Part shown: positions 1-5,551 of the stretch, piece after piece
How the letters are laid out: each line of letters starts with the position of its first letter
How positions within the stretch are numbered: position 1 is the first letter of the stretch
Made by a program: the position numbers and the translations under genes
Assembly: GCA_937915965.1 (NCBI GenBank)
Contig: CALGHC010000886.1
Coordinates: forward strand, 1-5,551
From: an uncultured Myxococcales bacterium
Lineage (GTDB): Bacteria; Myxococcota_A; UBA9042
DNA length: 5,551 nucleotides
Direction of reading: 5' to 3'
The notes under the pieces: model-generated
Seen by the model: only the letters and a program-made list of their open reading frames with translations
What the model was told of the DNA's origin: nothing
The model's database searches: none

Positions 1-81
1 CGCCGGGCACCCTCGCGGCCGGCGGGGCAGATTCTTGCGCGCCCGCCGTCCCCTTCGCCGCCCCGTGGTAGATCAGCGACA

Positions 82-747
82 ATGACAGACCTGACGCCTC
101 TTCTAACGCCTTTTCTGACCCCCAACGCTTACGTCGACAGCGATCACCCGGCGGTTGTCGATTACGCCACCCGGCACTCCACGCCAGGCAGTGACCCCGT
201 GGCCAACGCCGTCAGCCTGTACTACGCCGTGCGCGATGACTTCCGCTACAACCCATGGGGCGTCGAAGCGCGTCCAGGGGCGTTTGCAGCCAGCGCGGTG
301 CTGTTGCGGGATCGAGAGGCCGGCGGTCACTGCATCGACAAGGCCAACGTGCTGGCGGCGTGCGCCCGTGTCGTCGGCATCCCCAGCCGCTTTCACTTCG
401 CCAACGTCCGCAACCACATCGGCACCGAGGAGCTCGAGCGCCAGCTCGGCACCAGCTTGTTGGTCTTCCACGGCTACGTCGAGCTCCATCTCGGTGGCCG
501 CTGGGTTGCGGCGACGCCCGCCTTCAACCGCGAGCTCTGCGATCACCTGGGCGTGGCGCCGCTCGAGTTTGACGGTCACAGCGACTCCGTCTTCCAGCAG
601 TACGATCACGCCGGCGGCCGATTCATGGAGTACGTGCATGACTACGGGACGTTTGCTGAGATTCCATTCGAACTCATGATCGGCGAGTGGCGGCAACACT
701 ACCCCACGTTCATGGCGTCGGGTCGCTGGCCTGGACGTGGACGGTAG
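82..747 (+). CDS. Transglutaminase-like domain protein (221 aa)
   Basis: The protein is a single transglutaminase-like (papain-fold cysteine hydrolase) domain with no signal peptide or membrane segment, so probably cytoplasmic. The nucleophile motif GGHCIDKANVLAACARVVGI places the active Cys at about residue 84. It is followed by the usual helix and G-I-P-S-R strand, and the catalytic His is about residue 130 in FHGYVELHLGGRWV. The third position, where classic transglutaminases have Asp in W-V-x-x-D-P, is Thr145 here (WVAATPAFN). As I recall, bacterial members of this family often read ATPAFN, so this may be a subfamily trait rather than a defect. Members are annotated as putative cysteine proteases or amidases; the substrate is unknown. 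The ATG at 82 is the only reasonable start, because the residues just after it (DSDHPAVVDYA) look like the family's N-terminus, but it lacks a clear Shine-Dalgarno. Neighbours suggest no pathway. Confidence 0.88.
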   Translation: MTDLTPLLTPFLTPNAYVDSDHPAVVDYATRHSTPGSDPVANAVSLYYAVRDDFRYNPWGVEARPGAFAASAVLLRDREAGGHCIDKANVLAACARVVGIPSRFHFANVRNHIGTEELERQLGTSLLVFHGYVELHLGGRWVAATPAFNRELCDHLGVAPLEFDGHSDSVFQQYDHAGGRFMEYVHDYGTFAEIPFELMIGEWRQHYPTFMASGRWPGRGR

Positions 748-764
748 AACGGCTCGTTGGGTTT

Positions 765-807
765 GGCTCGAGTCCAGCCACGCGGCCAAGACGGCTTCGC
801 TGGAGCC
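765..807 (+). terminator. Imperfect hairpin downstream of the transglutaminase-like gene
   Basis: GGCT (765-768) plus CCAGC (774-778) can pair with GCTGGAGCC (799-807), giving 9 base pairs interrupted by a 5-base bulge and closed by a loop of about 20 bases. It starts 18 bases after the stop codon, a typical place for a terminator, but no T-run follows. It could be a weak or factor-assisted terminator or chance structure in GC-rich DNA. Confidence 0.18.
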
Positions 808-888
808 CGCTTGATCGCGGTGCTACGCTGCCGACGGCGTCGACGACGTCACAGCCAGCGGCACCGGTCGTCCCGGCCCGCACGATCC

Positions 889-893
889 GAGGG
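889..893 (+). promoter_or_regulatory. Shine-Dalgarno GAGGG deciding the start at 898
   Basis: GAGGG lies 4 bases before the ATG at 898. The spacing is short but usable. It supports starting the small membrane protein at 898 rather than at the in-frame ATG at 757, whose extra residues are an Arg-rich, uncharacteristic stretch before the hydrophobic N-terminus. Confidence 0.45.
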
Positions 894-897
894 CACC

Positions 898-1308
898 ATG
901 ACCCCCACCCTCAGCCTCCTTGTCACCGCGGCGGTCGCCGTCCTGGTCTTTGTGCTCGCGCTCAAGTTGGTCGCTACCCTCATTCGCGCGGCTGTGTTGG
1001 CGCTGCTGGTGGCTGGTGCGCTCTACCTGATCCTGCCGCAGCTTGAGAAGGCCGAGGGGCCCGTCGGCGAGGCGGTCGAGGAGGCCAAGAGGGCGGTCGA
1101 ATCCGTCAAGGACAAGGCGCGGGGCGCCTCCGAGAGGGCGGAGTCGGCGGGCAACGCGCTCGACGAGGCGGCGAAGAACGCTCGGCAGGTCGAGCGCGCC
1201 GCCGACCGGGCGCAACGGGCGATTGGCGGCGCGGGCACGAACGCTGGAGCGGCCACGGACGAGGCCGTCATTGACGATGAAGCGATCGAAGCGGTCGGCG
1301 ACAAGTAG
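898..1308 (+). CDS. Small membrane-anchored helical protein, hypothetical (136 aa)
   Basis: I do not recognise a named family. Residues about 4-47 are strongly hydrophobic with a Lys at 23 and an Arg at 30, consistent with two closely packed membrane helices (about 4-22 and 25-47) or one long hairpin. From about residue 50 the protein becomes a highly charged, Ala/Glu/Lys/Arg-rich helix (EEAKRAVESVKDKARGASERA and onward to about 110) with no Pro or aromatic residues. It resembles late-embryogenesis-abundant or YtxH-type low-complexity helices, and ends in an acidic tail (TDEAVIDDEAIEAVGDK). The layout suggests a membrane tether with an elongated amphipathic or coiled-coil domain on one side, perhaps a stress or envelope protein; that role is inference. 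The ATG at 898 is chosen for its GAGGG and because the hydrophobic segment begins immediately after it. It stands alone, 150 bases after the preceding gene. Confidence 0.72.
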   Translation: MTPTLSLLVTAAVAVLVFVLALKLVATLIRAAVLALLVAGALYLILPQLEKAEGPVGEAVEEAKRAVESVKDKARGASERAESAGNALDEAAKNARQVERAADRAQRAIGGAGTNAGAATDEAVIDDEAIEAVGDK

Positions 1309-1338
1309 ACCAAGCCGACGGGACGGTCGCGTGGGTCT
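1307..1338. terminator. Weak hairpin in the convergent gap
   Basis: AGACC (1307-1311) can pair with GGTCT (1334-1338), and inside it CGAC (1316-1319) with GTCG (1326-1329), separated by 4-base internal loops. It sits between the ends of two convergent genes, where a bidirectional terminator would be expected. There is no T-run on either strand and the stems are short, so this is only a candidate. Confidence 0.18.
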
Positions 1339-1341
1339 TCG

Positions 1342-2157
1342 CTAGGCTGCCAGCCGATCGAGGGCGCTCCTCACCAGCAGCCAGCGTCCCAGCCGCGCCA
1401 AGGTGTTGCCGTCTTCGACCCACAGCGGCTCGGGTACTGGCCCGCCGGCAAGCCAACCGTCAAGCAGCGCCGCACCAGCGAGGTCGCCGCGACAGCGCTC
1501 GCGGATCATCGCGACCAGGGGCCGGAGGTTTTCGCCACCGACCACCATCTTCGAACCCAGGACGCTGTAGTCCAGGCGCTCGGCGAACGCGTGGACTCGC
1601 CGCAACGGATTGGCCGCGACAATCGCGATCATCGGGTCGGCGTCGACGCGCCACGCGCTTCGCTCGGCGGTCTTGCTGGTCCCAAGCTTGCGTATCGAGC
1701 TGAGCACTGCCGCACCAGTCGCGACGCCCACCACCTTGTGGGCGAAGCTTGGTCCACTTTGCTTCTTCGCGGCGACCTTCGCCTTGCGCTGCATCATCGC
1801 GGGTACGACGAGGAGGATCCGCGACCACGGCATCCGCTCCGGTGGTCCGGTCAGGCCGATCTGGGCGGTGAGGGCATCGGCGGCGCGCGGATCGAGGAGT
1901 CGCGTGGTCAGCGGTCTGGGCACCCCGGGCGCGAGGCCAGCGGGCGCCGTGCGTGCGCCGCAGCCGACGCTTCGCAGGGCTCTTACTGTCGCTTCGGCAC
2001 GCTCGCGCGGCATCGCCGCGCCGACCAGACCGAAGCTGTGCGCCAGGGCCTGAGCGTGGTCGACGACCGCGCCCCCGAGGCTGGCGGCCAGGGCGCGCGC
2101 GGCGGCCTCTGGATCGGCGATCTCGAGCGCATCGAGAACAACCACGAAGGCGCTCAT
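1342..2157 (-). CDS. Unrecognised 271-aa protein coupled to the CoA-transferase
   Basis: The function is unknown. Residues 1-70 look like a small alpha/beta domain: a first strand SAFVVVLDA, a helix DPEAAARALAASLG, a middle section AHSFGLVGAAMPRERAEATV, and a second helix ending ALRSVGCGA. This pattern recalls N-terminal domains of many myxobacterial-type hypotheticals that vaguely resemble a ribosomal bL12 C-terminal fold; that comparison is from memory and low confidence. A Pro-rich linker (71-90) follows, then a moderately hydrophobic strand (113-121), a basic patch QRKAKVAAKKQ (123-133), a Gly/Ala/Val stretch (142-153) that is too short for a sure membrane helix, and a C-terminal domain (about 165-271) with DADPMIAIVAANP and ERLDYSVLGSKMVVGGEN. 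There is no signal peptide and no visible catalytic motif. The ATG at 2157 overlaps the upstream stop as ATGA, implying translational coupling. An in-frame extension upstream to 2445 would run entirely within the CoA-transferase gene, so it is rejected. Confidence 0.72.
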   Translation of the reverse strand: MSAFVVVLDALEIADPEAAARALAASLGGAVVDHAQALAHSFGLVGAAMPRERAEATVRALRSVGCGARTAPAGLAPGVPRPLTTRLLDPRAADALTAQIGLTGPPERMPWSRILLVVPAMMQRKAKVAAKKQSGPSFAHKVVGVATGAAVLSSIRKLGTSKTAERSAWRVDADPMIAIVAANPLRRVHAFAERLDYSVLGSKMVVGGENLRPLVAMIRERCRGDLAGAALLDGWLAGGPVPEPLWVEDGNTLARLGRWLLVRSALDRLAA

Positions 2158-3344
2158 CCCAACGCCCCGCTCGCGCGCAAGGCAGCGATGGTCGCGTCGT
2201 CGAAGCGCAGGACCTCGGCGAGAACGGTCTCGGTGTCGGCACCAAGCAACGGCGGCGGGATCCGGACCGCGCCCGGAGCTTCGGCGAGCTTGACCGGGAC
2301 ACCGAGCTGGCGCAGCGCGCCGGCAGTCGGGTGGTCGATCTCGACCACCATCTCGCGCGCGTGCAGCTGATCCTGGTCGAAGACCTCGTCGACCTCGAGG
2401 ATCGGCCCGCACGGCACGCCGGCCTCCTCGAGCAAGGCCAGCCAACTGGCCACTGTTCGGCCGCGAAACAGCGCCGACAGCTCGGCAAAGAGCGCGTCGT
2501 GGTGGCTGACGCGCTCAGGATTGGTGCCAAAGCGCGGATCTGCGGCGAGGGACTCGACGCCAGCCGCCGCACAGAAGCGACGCCACAGGCTGTCGTTGCC
2601 GACTGCGAGGTTGAACCAGCCGTCGGACGCTGGAAACGACTCGTACGGGACGATCGTTGGGTGGCGGTTGCCTTGGCGCCGTGGCACGGAGTCGTCGGCG
2701 AAGTGGATGCCGGCCTGGTACGACAACAGCGAGACCACGGCGTCGAGCATCGCCAGATCGACGACGTCGCCCCGACCGGTCCGCTCGCGGCGATACAGCG
2801 CCAGCAGTACGCCCTGAGCGGCGTAGAGGCCCGTCACCAGGTCGGCGATCGAGGTGCCGACCTTGGTCGGCGGGCCGGCCGCTTCGCCGGTGATCGCCAT
2901 CAGGCCCGAACGACCTTGGACGGCGAGGTCGTAGCCTGGCTTGTTGCTCCACGGTCCGGTCGCGCCGAAACCCGATACGGAGCAGTAGACCAGACGCGGG
3001 TTCGCGGCACGCAGCTCTTCGGCGCCAAGCCCGAGTCGCGCCGCGGTACCGGGACGGAAGTTCTCGATGAAGACGTCGCAAGCGAGCGCCAGCTTGCGGG
3101 CCACTGCCCGACCTTCGGCGTGCTTGAGATCGAGGCAGATCGAGCGCTTGCCGGCGTTGACCGACATGAAATACGCGGATTCGCCGTTCTGGAAGGGGGG
3201 GCCGAAGGCGCGCGTATCGTCGCCGCCGTCCGGGCGCTCGAGTTTGATCACGTCGGCGCCATGATCGGCGAGGATCCGGGTCGCAAACGGCCCGGCGAGC
3301 AAGCGGGTGAGGTCGAGAACGCGGACTCCTGCGAGGGCACTCAT
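2154..3344 (-). CDS. CaiB/BaiF family III CoA-transferase (396 aa)
   Basis: This is a full-length family III CoA-transferase, which moves CoA between carboxylic acids through an enzyme-bound acyl anhydride. The N-terminal CoA-binding part is typical: GVRVLDLTRLLAGPF, then LADHGADVIKLERPDGGDDTR, then NAGKRSICLDLK and DVFIENFRPG. Further on are SGFGATGPW, PGYDLAVQGRSGLMAITG and the active-site region KVGTSIADLVTG, whose Asp168 matches the catalytic Asp (Asp169) of formyl-CoA transferase. RGDVVDLAMLDAVVSLL and the C-terminal VPCGPILEVDEVF complete the fold. Length is normal for the family (about 380-430). The acid substrate cannot be read from sequence; relatives act on oxalate, carnitine, succinate/itaconate, bile acids or alpha-methylacyl groups. 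The start at 3344 is chosen for its GGAGG and family N-terminus; a GTG at 3398 would add 18 atypical residues. It lies 54 bases after the kinase and overlaps the next gene by 4 bases. Confidence 0.95.
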   Translation of the reverse strand: MSALAGVRVLDLTRLLAGPFATRILADHGADVIKLERPDGGDDTRAFGPPFQNGESAYFMSVNAGKRSICLDLKHAEGRAVARKLALACDVFIENFRPGTAARLGLGAEELRAANPRLVYCSVSGFGATGPWSNKPGYDLAVQGRSGLMAITGEAAGPPTKVGTSIADLVTGLYAAQGVLLALYRRERTGRGDVVDLAMLDAVVSLLSYQAGIHFADDSVPRRQGNRHPTIVPYESFPASDGWFNLAVGNDSLWRRFCAAAGVESLAADPRFGTNPERVSHHDALFAELSALFRGRTVASWLALLEEAGVPCGPILEVDEVFDQDQLHAREMVVEIDHPTAGALRQLGVPVKLAEAPGAVRIPPPLLGADTETVLAEVLRFDDATIAALRASGALG

Positions 3345-3349
3345 GGAAA

Positions 3350-3354
3350 CCTCC
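3350..3354 (-). promoter_or_regulatory. Shine-Dalgarno GGAGG of the CoA-transferase
   Basis: On the minus strand GGAGG is followed by a 5-base spacer (TTTCC) and the ATG at 3344. It is the clearest ribosome binding site in the window, and it fixes the start against the in-frame GTG at 3398, which directly abuts the kinase stop codon. Confidence 0.75.
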
Positions 3355-3398
3355 GCGCGACTCAGGGCGGCCTGCGAGCTGCCACGAATCGGCGTCAC

Positions 3399-5471
3399 CT
3401 ATTGTGGGGGGCTGTCCAGGTCGTCTCTCGCCAGCGCGGCCGCCAGCACGTCACCGAGCTCTGCGCGGTTGAACGGCTTGCTCAGCAACGGCAGACCCCG
3501 CGAAGCGCCGCCGGCATCCGCTGGACCTTCACCCGGGTAGCCTGAGATCAAGACGACCTTCATTCCTGGGCAAATCTCGGTCATCGCCTCCGCCAGCCGG
3601 TGCCCGCCGACGCCGGGCATCATCACGTCCGACAGCAGGATATCGGGGCGCAGTGCCCCAGACCGCACCAGATCGATGGCCTCTTGGCCGGATTCCGCCA
3701 GGGTCACGGCATATCCCAGAGAGACGACCATCCGCTCAGTGACCCGTCGCACCTGATCTTCGTCGTCGACGACCAGCACGTGGCCGCGGACCGTCGACGC
3801 CTGATCCCCGGCGAGCGGCAGCGGCGCCGGTTCTGCCTCGAGGGGCGCGCCTGTGGCCGGCAGCAGAATCTCGAATTGGCTACCCGCTCCAGGCTCGGAG
3901 TGTGCCTCGATCGAGCCTCCATGGGTCTGGATGATCCCATAGATACTCGACAGGCCCAGCCCACTGCCCTGACCAAACTCCTTGGTGGTGAAGAACGGCT
4001 CGTAAATGCGGGCGAGCACGTCCGCGGTCATGCCGGCGCCGTCATCCTTGACCACGAGCCGCACCTGCGGGCCTGCGGGCCCATCACCAGGCGGAGCGAC
4101 CAGGTTCTCGAGCGTGATGGCCAGGTGGCCGCCCTTCGGCATGGCGTCGCGGGCGTTGACGACCAGATTCGTCACCACCTGCTCAAGTTGGCTGGCGTCG
4201 GCGCGGATCGCCCAGCATCGGTCGGGGACATTGACGGTGAGCAGCACGTCCTCGGGGACCAGACGTCGCAGCAGCTGCTGGAGGTGGCCAAGGAGGCGGG
4301 CGGGGTCGAGCAAGATGGGCTCGAAGCGCTGTTTGCGGCCGAACGCGAGGAGCTGGCGAGTCAAGGTGGCGGCGCGTTCGGCCGCGCTGCTGATCTCTTT
4401 GAGGTCCTCGCGCCAGGCTTCCGTGCCGGGCCGGTAGAGGAGCATCTGGGTATTGCCAAGGACCACCGTCATCAGGTTGTTGAAATCGTGGGCGACTCCG
4501 GCTGCGAGGCGACCGACCGTCTCCAACTTCTGCGCCTGCAGCATGCGCAGATGGCCGGCCCGCTCGGCTGTCACGTCGCGGACGATGGCTGCGACCTCGC
4601 CGCTCGTCAGGGGCACAACGCGGGCCTCGTACCAGCGCACCCCGCCATCGGCCGGCAGCGAGTACTCGCTCACCTGCGTCTCGCCAGTCGCCAAGGCTTG
4701 CGCGACCAGTCGCTCGTGTTCCGACGCCAGTGGCTGGGGCAATACGTCAGAGACCTGGCGTCCGAGAAACACCTCCGGCGGGACAAAGGTCGCGAAGCCG
4801 GACGCCGGGACATAGTCGACGTAGCGGCATTCGGCGTTCACGCGGAATATCGCATCTGGGATCGCTTCGAGTATCGCACGTTGTATGCCCTCGGTCCTTC
4901 TCAACTCGATGGTCGCGCGGGCCAATTCGGCCTCTGCGCTTCGGCGCGCGGTGTGGTCGAGGTCGTCCACCGTTCGCTTGGTGCAGCTAGAATGGATCGC
5001 GACGACCGCGCCGTGGCTGTCGCGGCGCACGGAAGCATCGACAACCAGGTCTGTCGCGCCGCCCCGCTTGTGCAGTCCAGCAACTGCGAAATTGCGGACG
5101 ATTCCGTGTTGCGCGAGGGCTTCAAGAAGACGGACGCGGTCGGCGGGGTCGGCGTAGAGCGCCGCCGCGCTCATCGACTTGAGCTCCTCGCGGTCGTAGC
5201 CGGTCAATTCGCTTGCGGCTCGGTTCGCGAAGCGAATCGCGCCGTCCGCGGCCGTGACAAACAAGGCATCGCGCGCACAGTCGGCGACGTTTGCCAGGTC
5301 TGCCAGGTCCGCCCGGTCTGCCAGGTCTGCCAGGTCCGCCCGGTCTGCCAGGTCTGCCAGGTCTGCCCGGTCCGCCCGGTCTGCCCGGTCTGCCCGGTCT
5401 GCCAGCGGGCCGTCTACGTTGTGAATGTCGCGCAACGGCTGGCCCCCCTTCCTCGGCTTGAGATACCACAT
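3399..5471 (-). CDS. PAS-PAS hybrid sensor histidine kinase with receiver domain and N-terminal tripeptide repeat (690 aa)
   Basis: Domains in order: a short leader (1-23); twelve Ala-Asp-Arg/Leu tripeptides (24-59); PAS 1 (about 61-168, with FANRAASELTGYDREEL); a charged helical linker (170-198); PAS 2 (about 198-303); HisKA with the phosphoacceptor His328 in GVAHDFNNLM; and HATPase with N-box Asn439 (NLVVNARDAMP), DGAG (Asp477), EPFFTTK (491-497) and GSGLGLSSIYGI. A receiver follows (about 564-682) with acidic pocket Asp569/Asp570, phosphoacceptor Asp615 (LLSDVMMPG), Ser643 and Lys665 (SKPF). All catalytic residues are present. There is no membrane segment, so it is a cytoplasmic sensor of unknown signal, phosphorylating its own receiver or a distant partner; no DNA-binding regulator is in the window. 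The ATG at 5471 has only a poor ribosome site. A TTG at 5435 (codon 13) sits 7 bases after a purine run and would give 678 residues. Both starts include the repeat. It probably leads an operon with the CoA-transferase. Confidence 0.93.
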   Translation of the reverse strand: MWYLKPRKGGQPLRDIHNVDGPLADRADRADRADRADLADLADRADLADLADRADLADLANVADCARDALFVTAADGAIRFANRAASELTGYDREELKSMSAAALYADPADRVRLLEALAQHGIVRNFAVAGLHKRGGATDLVVDASVRRDSHGAVVAIHSSCTKRTVDDLDHTARRSAEAELARATIELRRTEGIQRAILEAIPDAIFRVNAECRYVDYVPASGFATFVPPEVFLGRQVSDVLPQPLASEHERLVAQALATGETQVSEYSLPADGGVRWYEARVVPLTSGEVAAIVRDVTAERAGHLRMLQAQKLETVGRLAAGVAHDFNNLMTVVLGNTQMLLYRPGTEAWREDLKEISSAAERAATLTRQLLAFGRKQRFEPILLDPARLLGHLQQLLRRLVPEDVLLTVNVPDRCWAIRADASQLEQVVTNLVVNARDAMPKGGHLAITLENLVAPPGDGPAGPQVRLVVKDDGAGMTADVLARIYEPFFTTKEFGQGSGLGLSSIYGIIQTHGGSIEAHSEPGAGSQFEILLPATGAPLEAEPAPLPLAGDQASTVRGHVLVVDDEDQVRRVTERMVVSLGYAVTLAESGQEAIDLVRSGALRPDILLSDVMMPGVGGHRLAEAMTEICPGMKVVLISGYPGEGPADAGGASRGLPLLSKPFNRAELGDVLAAALARDDLDSPPQ
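5293..5400 (-). repeat. Tandem array of twelve 9-base units encoding (Ala-Asp-Arg/Leu)x12
   Basis: Twelve intact units fit gccMggtcY on the + strand without a single insertion, deletion or off-consensus base. The array is flanked by decayed copies (5284-5292 matches 6 of 9; 5401-5409 starts gccag). On the coding strand each unit reads GCR GAC CKG in the kinase frame. One variable position is therefore silent (GCA/GCG Ala) and the other switches Arg (CGG) to Leu (CTG). From the N-terminus the third residues run R R R R L L R L L R L L. The first two 27-base blocks (5293-5319 and 5320-5346) are identical, the third (5347-5373) differs at two bases, and the fourth (5374-5400) is three identical gcccggtct units. 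This points to repeated unequal exchange or slippage at 9-base and 27-base scales. Confidence 0.97.
5443..5454 (-). promoter_or_regulatory. Purine-rich possible ribosome binding site for an alternative kinase start
   Basis: The coding strand reads GAGGAAGGGGGG, then a 7-base spacer, then TTG at 5435-5433 in frame with the kinase. This is a much better Shine-Dalgarno context than that of the ATG at 5471. It lies inside the codons for the PRKGG residues if the longer form is made. Confidence 0.35.
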
Positions 5472-5551
5472 TTCTGCCCAGGTGAAAGGGGCCGCTGTCG
5501 CTCCGGTACGCGATCGCTGCGCGCGTCAATGCGGGGAGGTGCCAAGTAGGC

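Noticed and set aside
757..897. N-terminal extension of the small membrane protein from the ATG at 757
   Set aside because: The extra 47 residues are Arg-rich (a run of six Arg) and unlike a membrane protein leader, while the ATG at 898 has a GAGGG and is followed at once by the hydrophobic segment.
3195..3201. Run of seven G in the CoA-transferase as a phase-variation tract
   Set aside because: It encodes the conserved F-G-P-P segment of the family and the frame is intact; a single run in GC-rich DNA is not evidence of switching.
1953..3545. 530-codon open frame on the + strand opposite the CoA-transferase
   Set aside because: It is Arg-rich low-quality sequence antisense to an unmistakable CaiB-family gene and crosses gene boundaries.
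5293..5400. CRISPR array or regulatory iteron reading of the repeat
   Set aside because: Units are 9 bases with no spacers, keep the kinase frame exactly, and sit inside a coding region.
5507..5529. TTGACG as a possible -35 box upstream of the kinase
   Set aside because: There is no acceptable -10 hexamer at 15-18 bases downstream; the region is GC-rich.
5532..5546. Sigma-54-like element TGGCAC...GC on the minus strand upstream of the kinase
   Set aside because: The spacing between the GG and GC dinucleotides is 9 bases instead of 10 and the -12 part lacks TT, so it does not meet the consensus.
3600..5549. 649-codon open frame on the + strand opposite the kinase
   Set aside because: The minus strand carries a complete set of kinase and receiver motifs. 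The + frame has no recognisable domain and is a GC-rich antisense shadow; its VCQVCQVRP run is only the repeat read backwards.

Overview
The window is GC-rich (roughly two thirds by eye), with GC-ending codons and long spurious open frames on the non-coding strands. It contains no RNA genes, insertion sequences or CRISPR arrays that I can see. Gene content (a soluble PAS/PAS hybrid histidine kinase, a CaiB-type CoA-transferase, a transglutaminase-like protein and lineage-type hypotheticals) would fit a free-living environmental bacterium of the Myxococcota / former Deltaproteobacteria type. That assignment is inference only; no marker gene is present.

There are five supported protein genes in two convergent blocks. 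On the + strand are a transglutaminase-like cysteine-hydrolase-fold protein (82-747) and, after a 150-base gap, a small membrane-anchored, Ala/Glu/Lys-rich helical protein (898-1308). On the - strand, reading leftwards, are a hybrid sensor histidine kinase (5471-3399), a family III CoA-transferase (3344-2154) and an unrecognised 271-residue protein (2157-1342). The kinase and CoA-transferase are separated by 54 bases. The CoA-transferase and the 271-residue protein overlap by an ATGA, so the last two are probably translationally coupled and all three may be one transcript. The two blocks meet tail to tail in a 33-base gap (1309-1341).

The most distinctive feature is a tandem array of twelve intact 9-base units (5293-5400) inside the kinase gene. 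It encodes (Ala-Asp-Arg/Leu)x12 just ahead of the first PAS domain. The units differ at only two positions and are themselves arranged in a 27-base higher-order period, with two exactly identical 27-mers. This looks like a recent, still-evolving, frame-preserving minisatellite in a signalling protein.

Short non-genic stretches: 1-81 (no convincing promoter or Shine-Dalgarno), 748-897 (one imperfect hairpin), 1309-1341 (one weak hairpin), 3345-3398 (a good Shine-Dalgarno for the CoA-transferase) and 5472-5551 (upstream of the kinase; no convincing promoter). I see no clear evidence of an undescribed multi-gene system. The repeat-bearing kinase and the coupled CoA-transferase/unknown pair are the parts worth following.
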